Shown here in pieces: positions 16,090 to 24,644 of a stretch of 37,622 nucleotides of DNA. Both the position numbers and the translations under genes were made by a program. Positions within the stretch are counted from its first letter, which is position 1. Each line of letters begins with the position of its first letter. This stretch comes from an uncultured Faecalicatena sp. (lineage in GTDB: Bacteria > Bacillota > Clostridia > Lachnospirales > Lachnospiraceae). The DNA is taken from positions 1 through 37,622 of the forward strand of contig CAOKHZ010000036.1 in the NCBI GenBank assembly GCA_948468385.1, in the 5' to 3' direction. The notes under the pieces were generated by a model. That model had not been told where the DNA came from, did not search any database, and saw only the letters and a program-made list of their open reading frames with translations.

Positions 16090-16720
16090 TTACTTCACTG
16101 CAAAAACCAGTTTTCTCGACTTAACCGTGTCCTGATACTCGACAGTTACCGTCACTTCCGCGACACCACTCCCCTCTGCCGTAACCGTTCCATTTTTGTC
16201 CACTTCAACTACGGAAGGCTGGTTGCTTTGGTAAGCTACTTTATATTCATTTTCTTTCAGGTGCGCCGCATCTTCCAACGTGACGCTGCAGTTTATCTGC
16301 GTCGATTTGCCGACCGACAATACCTGTTTGTCACTCGTCAGATATACCGTTCTGATACCGGCATTACATTTACCGGATATCTGAATCGTCTGGCTCCAAA
16401 CGATATCCACGGAACTTCTGCCGATTTCTATCCGATATTCTCCTTTTTCAACAACCAGATTGTTCAGCCAAACACTGCTTTTCTGATAGATTCCCTCAAA
16501 CTCCAAAACGGTCGTATGCCCCGCTTCCTCGGCTGTCATATCCAACTCCTTGATAAGTATACCGGCCGCCTGGGAAATAGGCAGATCATGCACCATTTAC
16601 AATGTTAGGAATCCGTTTCTCCAACAACATCGCGTCATGCGGAAGATTTACCTGCGTCCATTTCGACTGGCTTTTTATGTCGGCAAACTGCCAACCCCGG
16701 TTTAAACTTTCTTTTTTCAT
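16090..16720 (-). pseudogene. GH2 glycosidase pseudogene with Ig-like (Big_2-type) C-terminus
   Basis: A gene start is intact: AGGAG precedes ATG 16720 and the translation LNRGWQFADIK...NLPHDAMLLEKRIPNIVNGA matches the N-terminus of the GH2 enzyme at 7615-10032. A TGA at 16586-16588 then stops it. Reading past the stop in the same frame gives SAYFPGGRYTYQ, the next conserved GH2 block. After that the frame shifts to LDMTAEEAGHTTVLEFEGIYQKSSVWLN, still the sugar-binding domain. The whole catalytic barrel is missing. From about 16420 down to the stop at 16090 the sequence encodes a C-terminal bacterial Ig-like domain (NQPSVVEVDKNGTVTAEGSG). So there is a stop, a frameshift and a large deletion. 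It lies downstream of the intact GPH transporter and was presumably its enzyme. Confidence 0.82.
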
Positions 16721-16900
16721 GTCTTTCTCCTCTTCTCAATATATATTTGAACTCATTTTAATTGCTGATTGTAAATTGAAATATCATCTTTTTATTATTA
16801 TTGTCATTTATTTATGCCATTACACAGTCCATCCTGAAATCCCATCGGCTATATCTGGTAAAAAATGATTCCTAAAACTTTTTACATTCTTTAAAATCAA

Positions 16901-16925
16901 AACAAAGTGCCAAAGGCACTTTGTT
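16901..16925 (-). terminator. Terminator downstream of the GPH transporter gene
   Basis: AACAAAGTGCC and GGCACTTTGTT form an 11-bp perfect stem with a 3-base loop. On the minus strand it is followed by TTGATTTTA. It lies about 100 bp past the transporter stop. The remaining part of the 301-bp gap up to 16720 is AT-rich and shows no gene. Confidence 0.75.
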
Positions 16926-17021
16926 CTCAACTCCAAAAATGACATAGGATTCTTATCGTATCTTTGTACTTTCCCACATTTCTCTTCCGCATGCCCCTTG
17001 CCCGCCATGCATAGGCCTATC

Positions 17022-18503
17022 CTACTGCTCCTCCTGCGACTGATGCTCGTCGATATAAGCGCGAATCTTTCTCCGATCCTCTTGATGAATGGGATACCGA
17101 TTCATGATGAGAATGGCGATGATTGCCAAAACTGCAGGTACCAGTCCCATAATTACGACCATCCATGTCAGCATGGACGGCATGTTTGCCAAATTTCCCA
17201 CAAAATCTCCGTTAATAGAATCCACCTCATAACCAATGGCAATCAAAATGGAACCTACCAGTGCAGAGGAAACGGCGCCCTGGGCCTTTTCCAAAAATTT
17301 GTCCAACACTCCGGTAAGGGCGGATCGATCCTTTCCAGTGCTATAAATTGTGTAATCCATAACCTCCATGCCGATGCTGCACCCCGGCACAAAGTCAATT
17401 CCGACGAAAAACGCCATCAAAAACATTGCCGCAAAAAAGATGGCAGGCATCTTCTGGTTCAGTCCCATAATGTGCCCCAGAAAAATAATCAAACCGCCCA
17501 GTCCCTGAAGGAATAAATCCATCTTATGCATTTTCACAAAATCACCCTGAAATGCCTTCAGCACCGATGTCGCCACGACGGTGGCCAAGATAATGGGAAA
17601 CAGCATCATCAGGGATATGATCATGGAATAAAGTCCAAATTTCCCCATATCCACCGCACCCGTGGACAGATCCGCGCAAAAGCCCCATTTCACATAATAC
17701 ATAGGTGCCGCAAACAAAAACGTCCAAATGAATCCAGAAAAAACGCTATGTAAAGAATTAATCAGCATAGGCTTGTTCTTTCGGAACAGTTCGAAGAAGT
17801 CTGAAAGCTTAACTTTCTCATCTTCCTTCTGCTCAATCACGTGCCGCTCCTTGACCATAAACCAACCAATGACAGAAAGGATAAGCGCAATACCGACACA
17901 GACGGTTGCCAGAATCATAAAGGCGGTATTGTAACTTCCCACCACCGCCTGAATGGAAACGGCAATAGCCGTCATGGCAGAACCCACCATGCTCAGAATC
18001 ATCGTCCAAAGTCTGGGCACTACCAGAAGTTTCGCCCGTTCGTTGGGGTCGTTGGTAATGGTTCGGTACAAAAGGTTCTGATTGTAAAAGGACGAACCGA
18101 TATCATATACAAAATAGAAGAAAATAACCCATACGGTAACCAACGCCGGTACCTTGGCCAGTCCTCTGGGCAAGGAATACAGTGCAATGGTGCCGATGGC
18201 CGTCATCAAGATACTGAGCATGTAGAAAGGCTTATACTTTCCATGCTTTCCCACCTTTGCGCTGTCCATAATGAATCCCTGAATAGGATCGTCTACCGCG
18301 TCAATGATACGTGCAACCAGAAGCAGCGTGGTCGCCAACGTCGCTCCCCAGGCTCCCAGGCCGGCATAGTCCGTCATGTAAACCATGAACATGCTGGACA
18401 TGAAGATTGACGACATGCCGCTCATGGTGGAGAGGGATGTAACGCCAAAGATTTCCTTTACGCCCACCGCCTCCGGATTGTGTTCTCTCATTCGTTTTTT
18501 CAT
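17022..18503 (-). CDS. MFS transporter, GPH (glycoside-pentoside-hexuronide:cation symporter) family
   Basis: A 493-residue membrane protein with about twelve hydrophobic helices. The GPH hallmark is near residue 70: ARIIDAVDDPIQGFIMDSAK followed by GKYKPF. The middle cytoplasmic loop is charged (VKERHVIEQKEDEKVKLSDF, near 220). The late region SIGMEVMDYTIYSTGKDRSAL is also typical of the family. It should import a glycoside with Na+ or H+. CGGGAGGTAGTT precedes ATG 18503. The gene downstream is a dead GH2 enzyme, and a divergent AraC gene lies upstream. The transporter itself shows no damage. The substrate is unknown, but beta-galactoside- or glucuronide-like sugars fit the GH2 relic. Confidence 0.93.
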   Translation of the reverse strand: MKKRMREHNPEAVGVKEIFGVTSLSTMSGMSSIFMSSMFMVYMTDYAGLGAWGATLATTLLLVARIIDAVDDPIQGFIMDSAKVGKHGKYKPFYMLSILMTAIGTIALYSLPRGLAKVPALVTVWVIFFYFVYDIGSSFYNQNLLYRTITNDPNERAKLLVVPRLWTMILSMVGSAMTAIAVSIQAVVGSYNTAFMILATVCVGIALILSVIGWFMVKERHVIEQKEDEKVKLSDFFELFRKNKPMLINSLHSVFSGFIWTFLFAAPMYYVKWGFCADLSTGAVDMGKFGLYSMIISLMMLFPIILATVVATSVLKAFQGDFVKMHKMDLFLQGLGGLIIFLGHIMGLNQKMPAIFFAAMFLMAFFVGIDFVPGCSIGMEVMDYTIYSTGKDRSALTGVLDKFLEKAQGAVSSALVGSILIAIGYEVDSINGDFVGNLANMPSMLTWMVVIMGLVPAVLAIIAILIMNRYPIHQEDRRKIRAYIDEHQSQEEQ

Positions 18504-18562
18504 AACTACCTCCCGTATAAATGTTTGATAATTCCATCATAGTAAATTTCTTTACAATCATT

Positions 18563-18593
18563 ATTATAAATGTTACAATATGAATTATAAATG
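18563..18593. promoter_or_regulatory. AraC-type operator: direct repeat with 21-bp period
   Basis: ATTATAAATG is repeated exactly at 18563-18572 and 18584-18593, in the gap between the divergent transporter and AraC genes. The two-turn direct-repeat spacing is typical for AraC-family binding. Promoter boxes in this AT-rich gap are ambiguous. Confidence 0.55.
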
Positions 18594-18657
18594 GCATATT
18601 AATTAGTAATTAGGCACTTTTTGTATCAAAAAGATAATAAATATGGAAGGTATCAAA

Positions 18658-19743
18658 ATGTATCTTTTTCATAGTTTGGAAACCACTGACTTAAAAACCT
18701 TAAAAGAATTACTGATTTCAAATACAAGGAATGATTCCATTCCCGCTCTTTACCAGTTGAAACCACCATTTCAGCTCTATTTTTTGACCGTCCACCCCAA
18801 GGATAGGGAAAACTTTTATCTCACAACTGCCATATCCCCGGATTCTTCCATTTATCTCTCCCAGAGCAAAGAAGAAGTCATGCCTTATTTGACAAATTCA
18901 ATGCACCACCACGACTATTATGAACTGCTCTTCGTTCTGGATGGGGAACTGTATCAAAATATAGAAAACAGAAGGCACCTATACACCACCGGAAGTTGTT
19001 GTCTCTTAAATAAAAAAGTCCTGCATACGGAAGAATACTCCACGGACTTCCGTGCCGTCTTTTTGCAGCTTTCTGATTCTTTCATCCATGAACTGCACAG
19101 AAACCTATCATTTAACTTTTTTAATGTTGAAAAGGAACACACTTCTACTTTTTTGGAAGAGTTCCTTATTGCAAATTTATATGAAAGCGGAAACACTACA
19201 AAGAATTATATTGATTTTATACCGGTGCAAGAACATTCATGGATTATCCAAAATATACATCATATCTTTGAATTAATTACTATGGAGTCATTAACTCCAA
19301 GCATTGGCTCATCTTCTGCCATCATGGAATTATTCTGTAAACTTTTTCGTATTCTTAATTCAGGGGAAAACTACATGACAACTCCCGTGCAGATTGGAAC
19401 AGATACAGAGAACAGAATTTATGATATGATTACAGATGCAATGCTACAAACCAATGGACGGATTTCACGTCGGGAATTAGCCGCTTCCCTCCATTATTCA
19501 GGCGTCTATTTGAACAATATTGTAAAGAAATACACCGGACTGACCATCTATGATTATGGCATGACGTTCTGCATGAAAAAAACCGCCGAACTTTTACTCA
19601 GCAGTGAATTATCCATTTCTGAAATTGCCGCCTCCATGGGCTTTTCAAACAGAACACATTTTTATAAAATTTTTCAGGGGACTTATCACATGTCACCTTC
19701 TGAATACAGAAAGAAGAACGGGCTTTTTAGCACTCTCTTATAA
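18658..19743 (+). CDS. AraC-family transcriptional regulator
   Basis: A 361-residue regulator. The cupin-like sensor region is at about 75-165 (SMHHHDYYELLFVLDGELYQ, then GSCCLLNKKVLHTEEYS). Helix-turn-helix motifs occupy about 260-355: ISRRELAASLHYSGVYLNNIVKK, then LSISEIAASMGFSNRTHFYKIFQ and a closing MSPSEYRKK. GGAAGG 7 bases upstream supports ATG 18658 over the in-frame ATG at 18643. It faces the GPH transporter across an operator-like direct repeat. It probably activates that transporter and the now-defunct GH2 gene. Confidence 0.92.
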   Translation: MYLFHSLETTDLKTLKELLISNTRNDSIPALYQLKPPFQLYFLTVHPKDRENFYLTTAISPDSSIYLSQSKEEVMPYLTNSMHHHDYYELLFVLDGELYQNIENRRHLYTTGSCCLLNKKVLHTEEYSTDFRAVFLQLSDSFIHELHRNLSFNFFNVEKEHTSTFLEEFLIANLYESGNTTKNYIDFIPVQEHSWIIQNIHHIFELITMESLTPSIGSSSAIMELFCKLFRILNSGENYMTTPVQIGTDTENRIYDMITDAMLQTNGRISRRELAASLHYSGVYLNNIVKKYTGLTIYDYGMTFCMKKTAELLLSSELSISEIAASMGFSNRTHFYKIFQGTYHMSPSEYRKKNGLFSTLL

Positions 19744-19828
19744 TAAAGGACTTTAAAAGAAAAAGGACTTTGTATGAACAATAGAATATTTCAGCCTCGG
19801 CTCTTCCCGATTTCCTCATGATAATTTC

Positions 19829-19874
19829 CTTACAACGACTGTAAGTGTACAATCGAGCGTTTCTCTGCTATGAT
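19829..19874 (+). promoter_or_regulatory. Promoter and inverted repeat of the Bce-like module
   Basis: TGTACA (19846-19851) and TATGAT (19869-19874) are exactly 17 bp apart. Directly upstream of the -35 box lies CTTACAACGACTGTAAG (19829-19845), an inverted repeat with 6-bp arms and 5-bp spacer. Bce-type response regulators bind sites with TNACA and TGTAA arms, so this is a likely target of the regulator encoded at 22850. The position next to -35 suits activation. Confidence 0.78.
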
Positions 19875-19915
19875 GAATTCAGCAAGAACAGAAAAAGAAA
19901 GACGAGGTATTCATC

Positions 19916-20695
19916 ATGAACACGAAACGTATTTTACAAGTGCAAAATATAAGTAAGACGTATGGCAAGGGGTCGTCCTCGACCACCGCGCTCTCCGGCA
20001 TTTCTTTCGACGTGCTGGAGGGCGAATTCCTAGGCATCATGGGTGCCAGCGGTTCCGGCAAGACGACGCTTTTAAACTGCATCGCGACGATGCTAAAGCC
20101 GACCAGCGGCAAAATCCTCTTAGACGGCGAGGACATTTCCGCCTTCAAGGGCAAGGCACTGGCCAACTACCGGGGTAACAAAATCGGCTACCTTTACCAG
20201 TCCTTCGAACTTTTGGACAATTTGACGGCGCGTGAAAACATCATCCTGCCGTTGTCATTGCATGGGGTGAAAAATGCGGATGCCGAGCAGGCGCTGCTTC
20301 CGCTGGCAGGGCATTTGGACATCACGGAGGTTCTCGACAAGTTTCCGGGGCAAATGTCCGGTGGGCAGAAACAGCGCGTCGCGGCCGCCCGCGCGTTCAT
20401 TTCCGCCCCCAGCATCGTCCTCGCCGACGAGCCGACAGGTGCCTTGGACAGCAAAAACGCCAAGACGCTGCTTGACAAATTAAGTTCCTTAAACCGGCAG
20501 GAACAAAAGACCATCGTCATGGTCACGCACGATGCCAATGCCGCCAGCTTCTGTTCCCGCGTCCTTTTCATCCAGGACGGGACGATTTTTCACGAGCTGC
20601 GTAAGAGCACCAAGAACGAGCCGCCAACCATGTTTTATGAACGCATCATGGCCGTCATTGCACAATTGGGAGGAGGAAGCGCAAATGTTCTTTAA
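19916..20695 (+). CDS. ABC transporter ATP-binding protein, BceA-like
   Basis: A 259-residue ATPase of the MacB/BceA group. Walker A GASGSGKT lies at 43-50, the Q-loop glutamine is Q95 (YLYQSFELLDNLT), the signature MSGGQKQR is at 147-154, and Walker B with catalytic glutamate is SIVLADEP (166-173). With the following FtsX-like permease it forms a transporter that in characterised relatives frees cell-wall lipid targets from peptide antibiotics and signals to a partner kinase. GAGG precedes the start by 8 bases. It overlaps the permease gene by 11 bp and heads the four-gene unit with its own promoter. Confidence 0.93.
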   Translation: MNTKRILQVQNISKTYGKGSSSTTALSGISFDVLEGEFLGIMGASGSGKTTLLNCIATMLKPTSGKILLDGEDISAFKGKALANYRGNKIGYLYQSFELLDNLTARENIILPLSLHGVKNADAEQALLPLAGHLDITEVLDKFPGQMSGGQKQRVAAARAFISAPSIVLADEPTGALDSKNAKTLLDKLSSLNRQEQKTIVMVTHDANAASFCSRVLFIQDGTIFHELRKSTKNEPPTMFYERIMAVIAQLGGGSANVL

Positions 20696-22853
20696 ACAAA
20701 TTTTAAGTAATATCAAGAAAAACCGCAAGAATAATGGGTTGTTTTTTGCCACCTTGTTGATTGCCATCGTGGCCTTTTACACGCTACTCTCCCTCGAATC
20801 ACAAGACGTGATGCGTTTTTTGAAGACACTGGAGGGGGACGCCATCCAAAAACTGATGCTGCTGGTTCCGATGATTTACGTCGTCTCCTTGTTTTTCGTC
20901 TTCTTCCTGGTTTATTTTGCCTACGCGTACCAGATGGAAAACCGGCGCAGGGAATTCGGCCTCTACCTGATGTGCGGAATGAAGCGGGGACGCTTGTTTT
21001 TGATGCTGATGTGCGAGACCATTTTAAATAGCACGCTATCTGTTTTTGCCGGAATTCCCTTGGCTTTACTGCTGACAGAGAGCATCAGCCTGACAACCGC
21101 GCGCCTCGTCGGCCTGGGAATCATCGGGCATCAATTTTCCCTTTCATCCACGGCCATTTTAGGAACCGTCGCCGGGTTCTTCCTCGTGCAACTTGCGGCC
21201 ATGTTGATTTTAAGCGTACGTTTTTGCCGAATGGATCCTGCCGACTTGTTAAAGCCGGAAACGAAAGCCGTAGTGAAACCCGCATCCGGCAAACAAGGAA
21301 TGTTCTCGTTCGTCTTTGGAATCGTTCTGCTTGCCGTCGCCTACGCCATGGGTGTCACACTCCTCAATGCCTTCGGGATATTGCCAACACTGCTCATCTT
21401 GATTTTTGGAAGCCTGGGGACGTTTCTGCTCTACCGAGGGCTAGGATCCTTCATCGAGCACGCCCTGCTTGCCCGAAAGTCACAAAAAAACGGGCTGTAT
21501 ACCTTTACCGGAAGGCAGATTCAGGAAAGCGTCGTGCACCAGCATTCCTCGCTGGCCGTTTCCTCGCTGCTCCTTTTGATGGCACTGGCCTGCATTTCCT
21601 TCGGCATCGGCATGGGGTTTGGACGTACCGGGGCCGACATGCGGGTATGCGACTTTTCCCTGATGGGTTCCGATGAGGACGTGACGGCCTTCGTGCAAGA
21701 CAAGGAAAATCAGAGCATGATTGGTGATTGTTACCCGATGTTCATTGGAAACACGTATTATGGGGACAGCACGTTTTCCCTGAAGGGCATCGTGAACGCG
21801 TTTGAAACCTTGCCCGAAGATAACCTGCGCGACAATATCGTTGAAAATCTCCTCCAAAACGAGGAATACAATGACCTATACCTGATTCCGCTTAAAAGCT
21901 TCAACGCGCTCCTTGTCTCCATGGGCGAGGAAGAACTCCGATTTGACGGAAACCAGGTGGCGTTTTACAACCGCATGGCGGCGGACTCCTTCAATTATAA
22001 GGAGCTCTGGGAAAAGGCTATAAATGCCGGGGCATACGTGGAATTCACGCTGCCGGACGGAAGCATTGAAAAATTTGAATTTTTACCAAATATGTACTAT
22101 AATAATATTGTCGCGGATCGGGCAATCACCCTCTCCACCACCTTGATCGTGCCAGACGACTTGTACGAGGCATGCGCCCGCCATGTTACTACGGATGCAG
22201 GCGAAGCGGCCAAAATGTCGGGCGGCATCTCCAATTCCGCGCAGGATAGTGATTCAAGCACCGATTACGATTCCATTGACAACGTGAAAAATCCGTTTGC
22301 CTGGAACATTCGTATAAGGGAAGATATCATACAAAACCAGGGACTTCTTCCCGCCATCATGGAAATGCAAACACGCCTTGACCGGTCGAACCTTTCCTAC
22401 GACAGCTACCTTGGCGGCATTGGCAGGAACCTGTTTTACACGGTGGCCGCAAGTTACCTAAGCATTTACCTCGGAGTGCTCTTCTTATTGATTGCCAACA
22501 CGGTACTCGTCCTCAAATACTTGATCTGGCAGAAGAAAAACCATGGCCGCTATCTGACCTTGATGATGCTGGGGGCGAAAAAGAAGGACATCTCGATTTC
22601 CATGGGAAAACAGATTCGCCTATATTTCCTGCTGGTGCTCGGAGTGGCCGTATTAAACTCCGTGTTCGCCATTTGGTCGATGTTTACGAGCTTCGTCAAA
22701 CTCCCTGCCGGAACGTCCATGCAAACGGTCGTCATCCTCGCGTGCGTCACGCTTGTCTGCTTCGTGTTGGTGGAAGTGCTCTATATTTGTATCGTGCAGC
22801 ATAAGAGCCGCAAGGAAATCCTGGCGCTGCACGTAAGCGAAAGGCCGGAATGA
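20685..22853 (+). CDS. ABC transporter permease, BceB-like (FtsX domain)
   Basis: A 722-residue permease of the ten-helix BceB type. Helix 1 is near 15-40 (NNGLFFATLLIAIVAFYTLL), the FtsX-type helices follow, and a large extracellular loop of about 200 residues lies at roughly 350-560. That loop is where such permeases recognise their peptide ligands. The last helices close the protein, before VLYICIVQHKSRKEIL. GGAGG precedes ATG 20685. It overlaps the ATPase gene upstream by 11 bp and the regulator gene downstream by 4 bp, which indicates translational coupling. The permease has the length expected of a BceB protein and shows no damage. Confidence 0.92.
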   Translation: MFFKQILSNIKKNRKNNGLFFATLLIAIVAFYTLLSLESQDVMRFLKTLEGDAIQKLMLLVPMIYVVSLFFVFFLVYFAYAYQMENRRREFGLYLMCGMKRGRLFLMLMCETILNSTLSVFAGIPLALLLTESISLTTARLVGLGIIGHQFSLSSTAILGTVAGFFLVQLAAMLILSVRFCRMDPADLLKPETKAVVKPASGKQGMFSFVFGIVLLAVAYAMGVTLLNAFGILPTLLILIFGSLGTFLLYRGLGSFIEHALLARKSQKNGLYTFTGRQIQESVVHQHSSLAVSSLLLLMALACISFGIGMGFGRTGADMRVCDFSLMGSDEDVTAFVQDKENQSMIGDCYPMFIGNTYYGDSTFSLKGIVNAFETLPEDNLRDNIVENLLQNEEYNDLYLIPLKSFNALLVSMGEEELRFDGNQVAFYNRMAADSFNYKELWEKAINAGAYVEFTLPDGSIEKFEFLPNMYYNNIVADRAITLSTTLIVPDDLYEACARHVTTDAGEAAKMSGGISNSAQDSDSSTDYDSIDNVKNPFAWNIRIREDIIQNQGLLPAIMEMQTRLDRSNLSYDSYLGGIGRNLFYTVAASYLSIYLGVLFLLIANTVLVLKYLIWQKKNHGRYLTLMMLGAKKKDISISMGKQIRLYFLLVLGVAVLNSVFAIWSMFTSFVKLPAGTSMQTVVILACVTLVCFVLVEVLYICIVQHKSRKEILALHVSERPE

Positions 22854-23536
22854 TTATGAAACCATGCATTATGATTATAGAAGATAACATTTATTTGCGG
22901 GAAGAATTGCTTCACACATTTGCCAAGGAGGGATATGCCGTCCTTGGCATTTCCTCCTTCCAAAGTCCCGAGCAGGAAATCCTGAATGCACACCCCGACC
23001 TCGTCGTGTTGGATATAAACCTCCCCGGCAAGTCGGGCTTCGAGCTTTGCAAGTGGCTGAAAAACCGCTGCACGTTCCCCATCCTGATTTTGACCGCGAG
23101 GGACGATTTAAACGACGAACTGCGCGCCCTGGGGCTGGGAGCCGACGATTACCTGACCAAGCCCTGCCCCCCGAACCGCCTGCTCGCGCGAGTCACGAGG
23201 CTCCTCGAGACGTATCAAAAACTCCCCTCGCTGCTTAAGTTCGGCGGGCTTACTTTTGACGTGGATGCCTGCAGGATTCTATGGAAAACGACCTCCCTCA
23301 CCCTCCCGGAAACGGAAGGGCGAATTTTCCAGCTTCTGATGGAACACGCGCCCGATATCGTTTCCAAGGAGTACATCGCCGGCAATCTCTGGGGTGGGGT
23401 CGACTACGTGGACGAAAACATTTTGCAGGTAAACATGACCCGCCTGCGCAAAAACCTGGATAAAATCGGACTGAAAGACATCGTGCGAACCGTTCGGGGA
23501 CAAGGATACGTGTTATGTCCTTCTTCAGAACCGTAA
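22850..23536 (+). CDS. OmpR-type response regulator, BceR-like
   Basis: A 228-residue regulator. The receiver domain (about 1-120) has the acidic pair E11/D12, the phosphorylated aspartate D55 (LVVLDINLPG) and K104 (YLTKP). The winged-helix DNA-binding domain covers about 130-225, with NMTRLRKNLDKIGLKDIVRTVRGQGY typical of the OmpR family. The start ATG overlaps the stop of the permease gene (ATGA). It should be phosphorylated by the kinase encoded next and act on the inverted repeat at 19829-19845. Confidence 0.93.
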   Translation: MIMKPCIMIIEDNIYLREELLHTFAKEGYAVLGISSFQSPEQEILNAHPDLVVLDINLPGKSGFELCKWLKNRCTFPILILTARDDLNDELRALGLGADDYLTKPCPPNRLLARVTRLLETYQKLPSLLKFGGLTFDVDACRILWKTTSLTLPETEGRIFQLLMEHAPDIVSKEYIAGNLWGGVDYVDENILQVNMTRLRKNLDKIGLKDIVRTVRGQGYVLCPSSEP

Positions 23537-23555
23537 GCGTCAAACTCTTTTTAAT

Positions 23556-23567
23556 GTTATAGGAAAC
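23556..23567 (+). repeat. Single arm of the GTTATAGGAAAC repeat
   Basis: GTTATAGGAAAC occurs here in the 67-bp gap between regulator and kinase genes. It matches the arm of the palindrome at 25666-25706; the complementary arm is absent. Confidence 0.5.
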
Positions 23568-23603
23568 TCTGCTTTTATCATAGAATAAAGGAGCCCATGC
23601 CAT

Positions 23604-24644
23604 ATGAATACTTTGAAACAAGCGCCATCCAGCACCTACCTTCCATGGTTGCTGTTATTGATAATCGTCAACCTCTTTTTCACGTTCCTCGTGTGGCTGG
23701 CAAACCCGAACGTCCTGCATGTTTTGGTTCCTACCATTTTCCTTTTCGCCCTTATTTTGTTTTCCTTCATCTTTTTCTTCGTACAATATAGGCTTCGCGC
23801 ACAACGTCGAGCAATCACCGATTTTTTGAACAATCCTACTCCCGAATCGCTCCAGCAAGCCCTTTCGCCGTTGAATGCCTCCTTTCGCGCGCCCATGCAG
23901 GCCTTGTTAGAGCACGTGCTCGAACAGACAAAGGATTTGGAAGATGAACGAACGCAGCTCATGGTATACCAGGAGTTCATCGAAGAATGGACGCATAATA
24001 TCAAGACTCCTCTCTCGCTTGCCACGCTGGTGCTCGATAACCACAGAGACGAGATGTCCCCCTACGTGCGCCAGCGCATGGTTCACGTCCGCCAGGAAAT
24101 CCAGACCGACGTGGACATGATCCTCTACTATGCGAGGCTCCATGCGGCCCATGTGGAATACCGCTTTGAAAGGATTTTCCTCCCCGAATTACTGGAGGAA
24201 CTTTCGCAAAATTATCAGGAACAAATGGAGGAAACCGGCATTCCCGTAGAAATTGACTGTCCGGATGCCACCATCGTCAGTGATCGGAAAGTCCTCACTT
24301 TCCTTCTTTCGCAGGTTTTAAACAATGCCTTTCAATACACGCCGAGGGAAAACGGACAAATCCGCGTCCTCGGGTGGAGAGACGACAAACGTTCCAGGTT
24401 CCATCTTGCCGTGCAGGACAATGGATGCGGTGTTCCCGAAGAAGACGTTCCGTTCCTATTTGACAAGGGCTTTACCGGCAACCACCAAGACCGAAAAAAC
24501 GCGACCGGCATGGGGTTGTACCTTGTGGCAAAATATGCGGAAGCCCTGGCCATCGAAGTACAAGCAAGAACCAATTTTGACACTCCCCCGGGCTTCGGCA
24601 TCGAATTCATATTTGTAAAGGAGTACGCACATGAATCAGATTAA
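23604..24644 (+). CDS. Sensor histidine kinase, BceS-like
   Basis: A 346-residue intramembrane-sensing kinase. Two helices at about 12-33 and 40-62 are separated by only a few residues, so there is no extracellular sensor domain; this is the BceS type that receives its signal from the transporter. H131 in EEWTHNIKTPLSLA is the phosphorylated histidine. The ATPase part shows LSQVLNNAFQYT (N box), DNGCGVPEED and GMGLYLVAKYA (G boxes). The start is at 23604 after AAAGGAG. It ends inside the next gene, overlapping it by 14 bp. Confidence 0.92.
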   Translation: MNTLKQAPSSTYLPWLLLLIIVNLFFTFLVWLANPNVLHVLVPTIFLFALILFSFIFFFVQYRLRAQRRAITDFLNNPTPESLQQALSPLNASFRAPMQALLEHVLEQTKDLEDERTQLMVYQEFIEEWTHNIKTPLSLATLVLDNHRDEMSPYVRQRMVHVRQEIQTDVDMILYYARLHAAHVEYRFERIFLPELLEELSQNYQEQMEETGIPVEIDCPDATIVSDRKVLTFLLSQVLNNAFQYTPRENGQIRVLGWRDDKRSRFHLAVQDNGCGVPEEDVPFLFDKGFTGNHQDRKNATGMGLYLVAKYAEALAIEVQARTNFDTPPGFGIEFIFVKEYAHESD

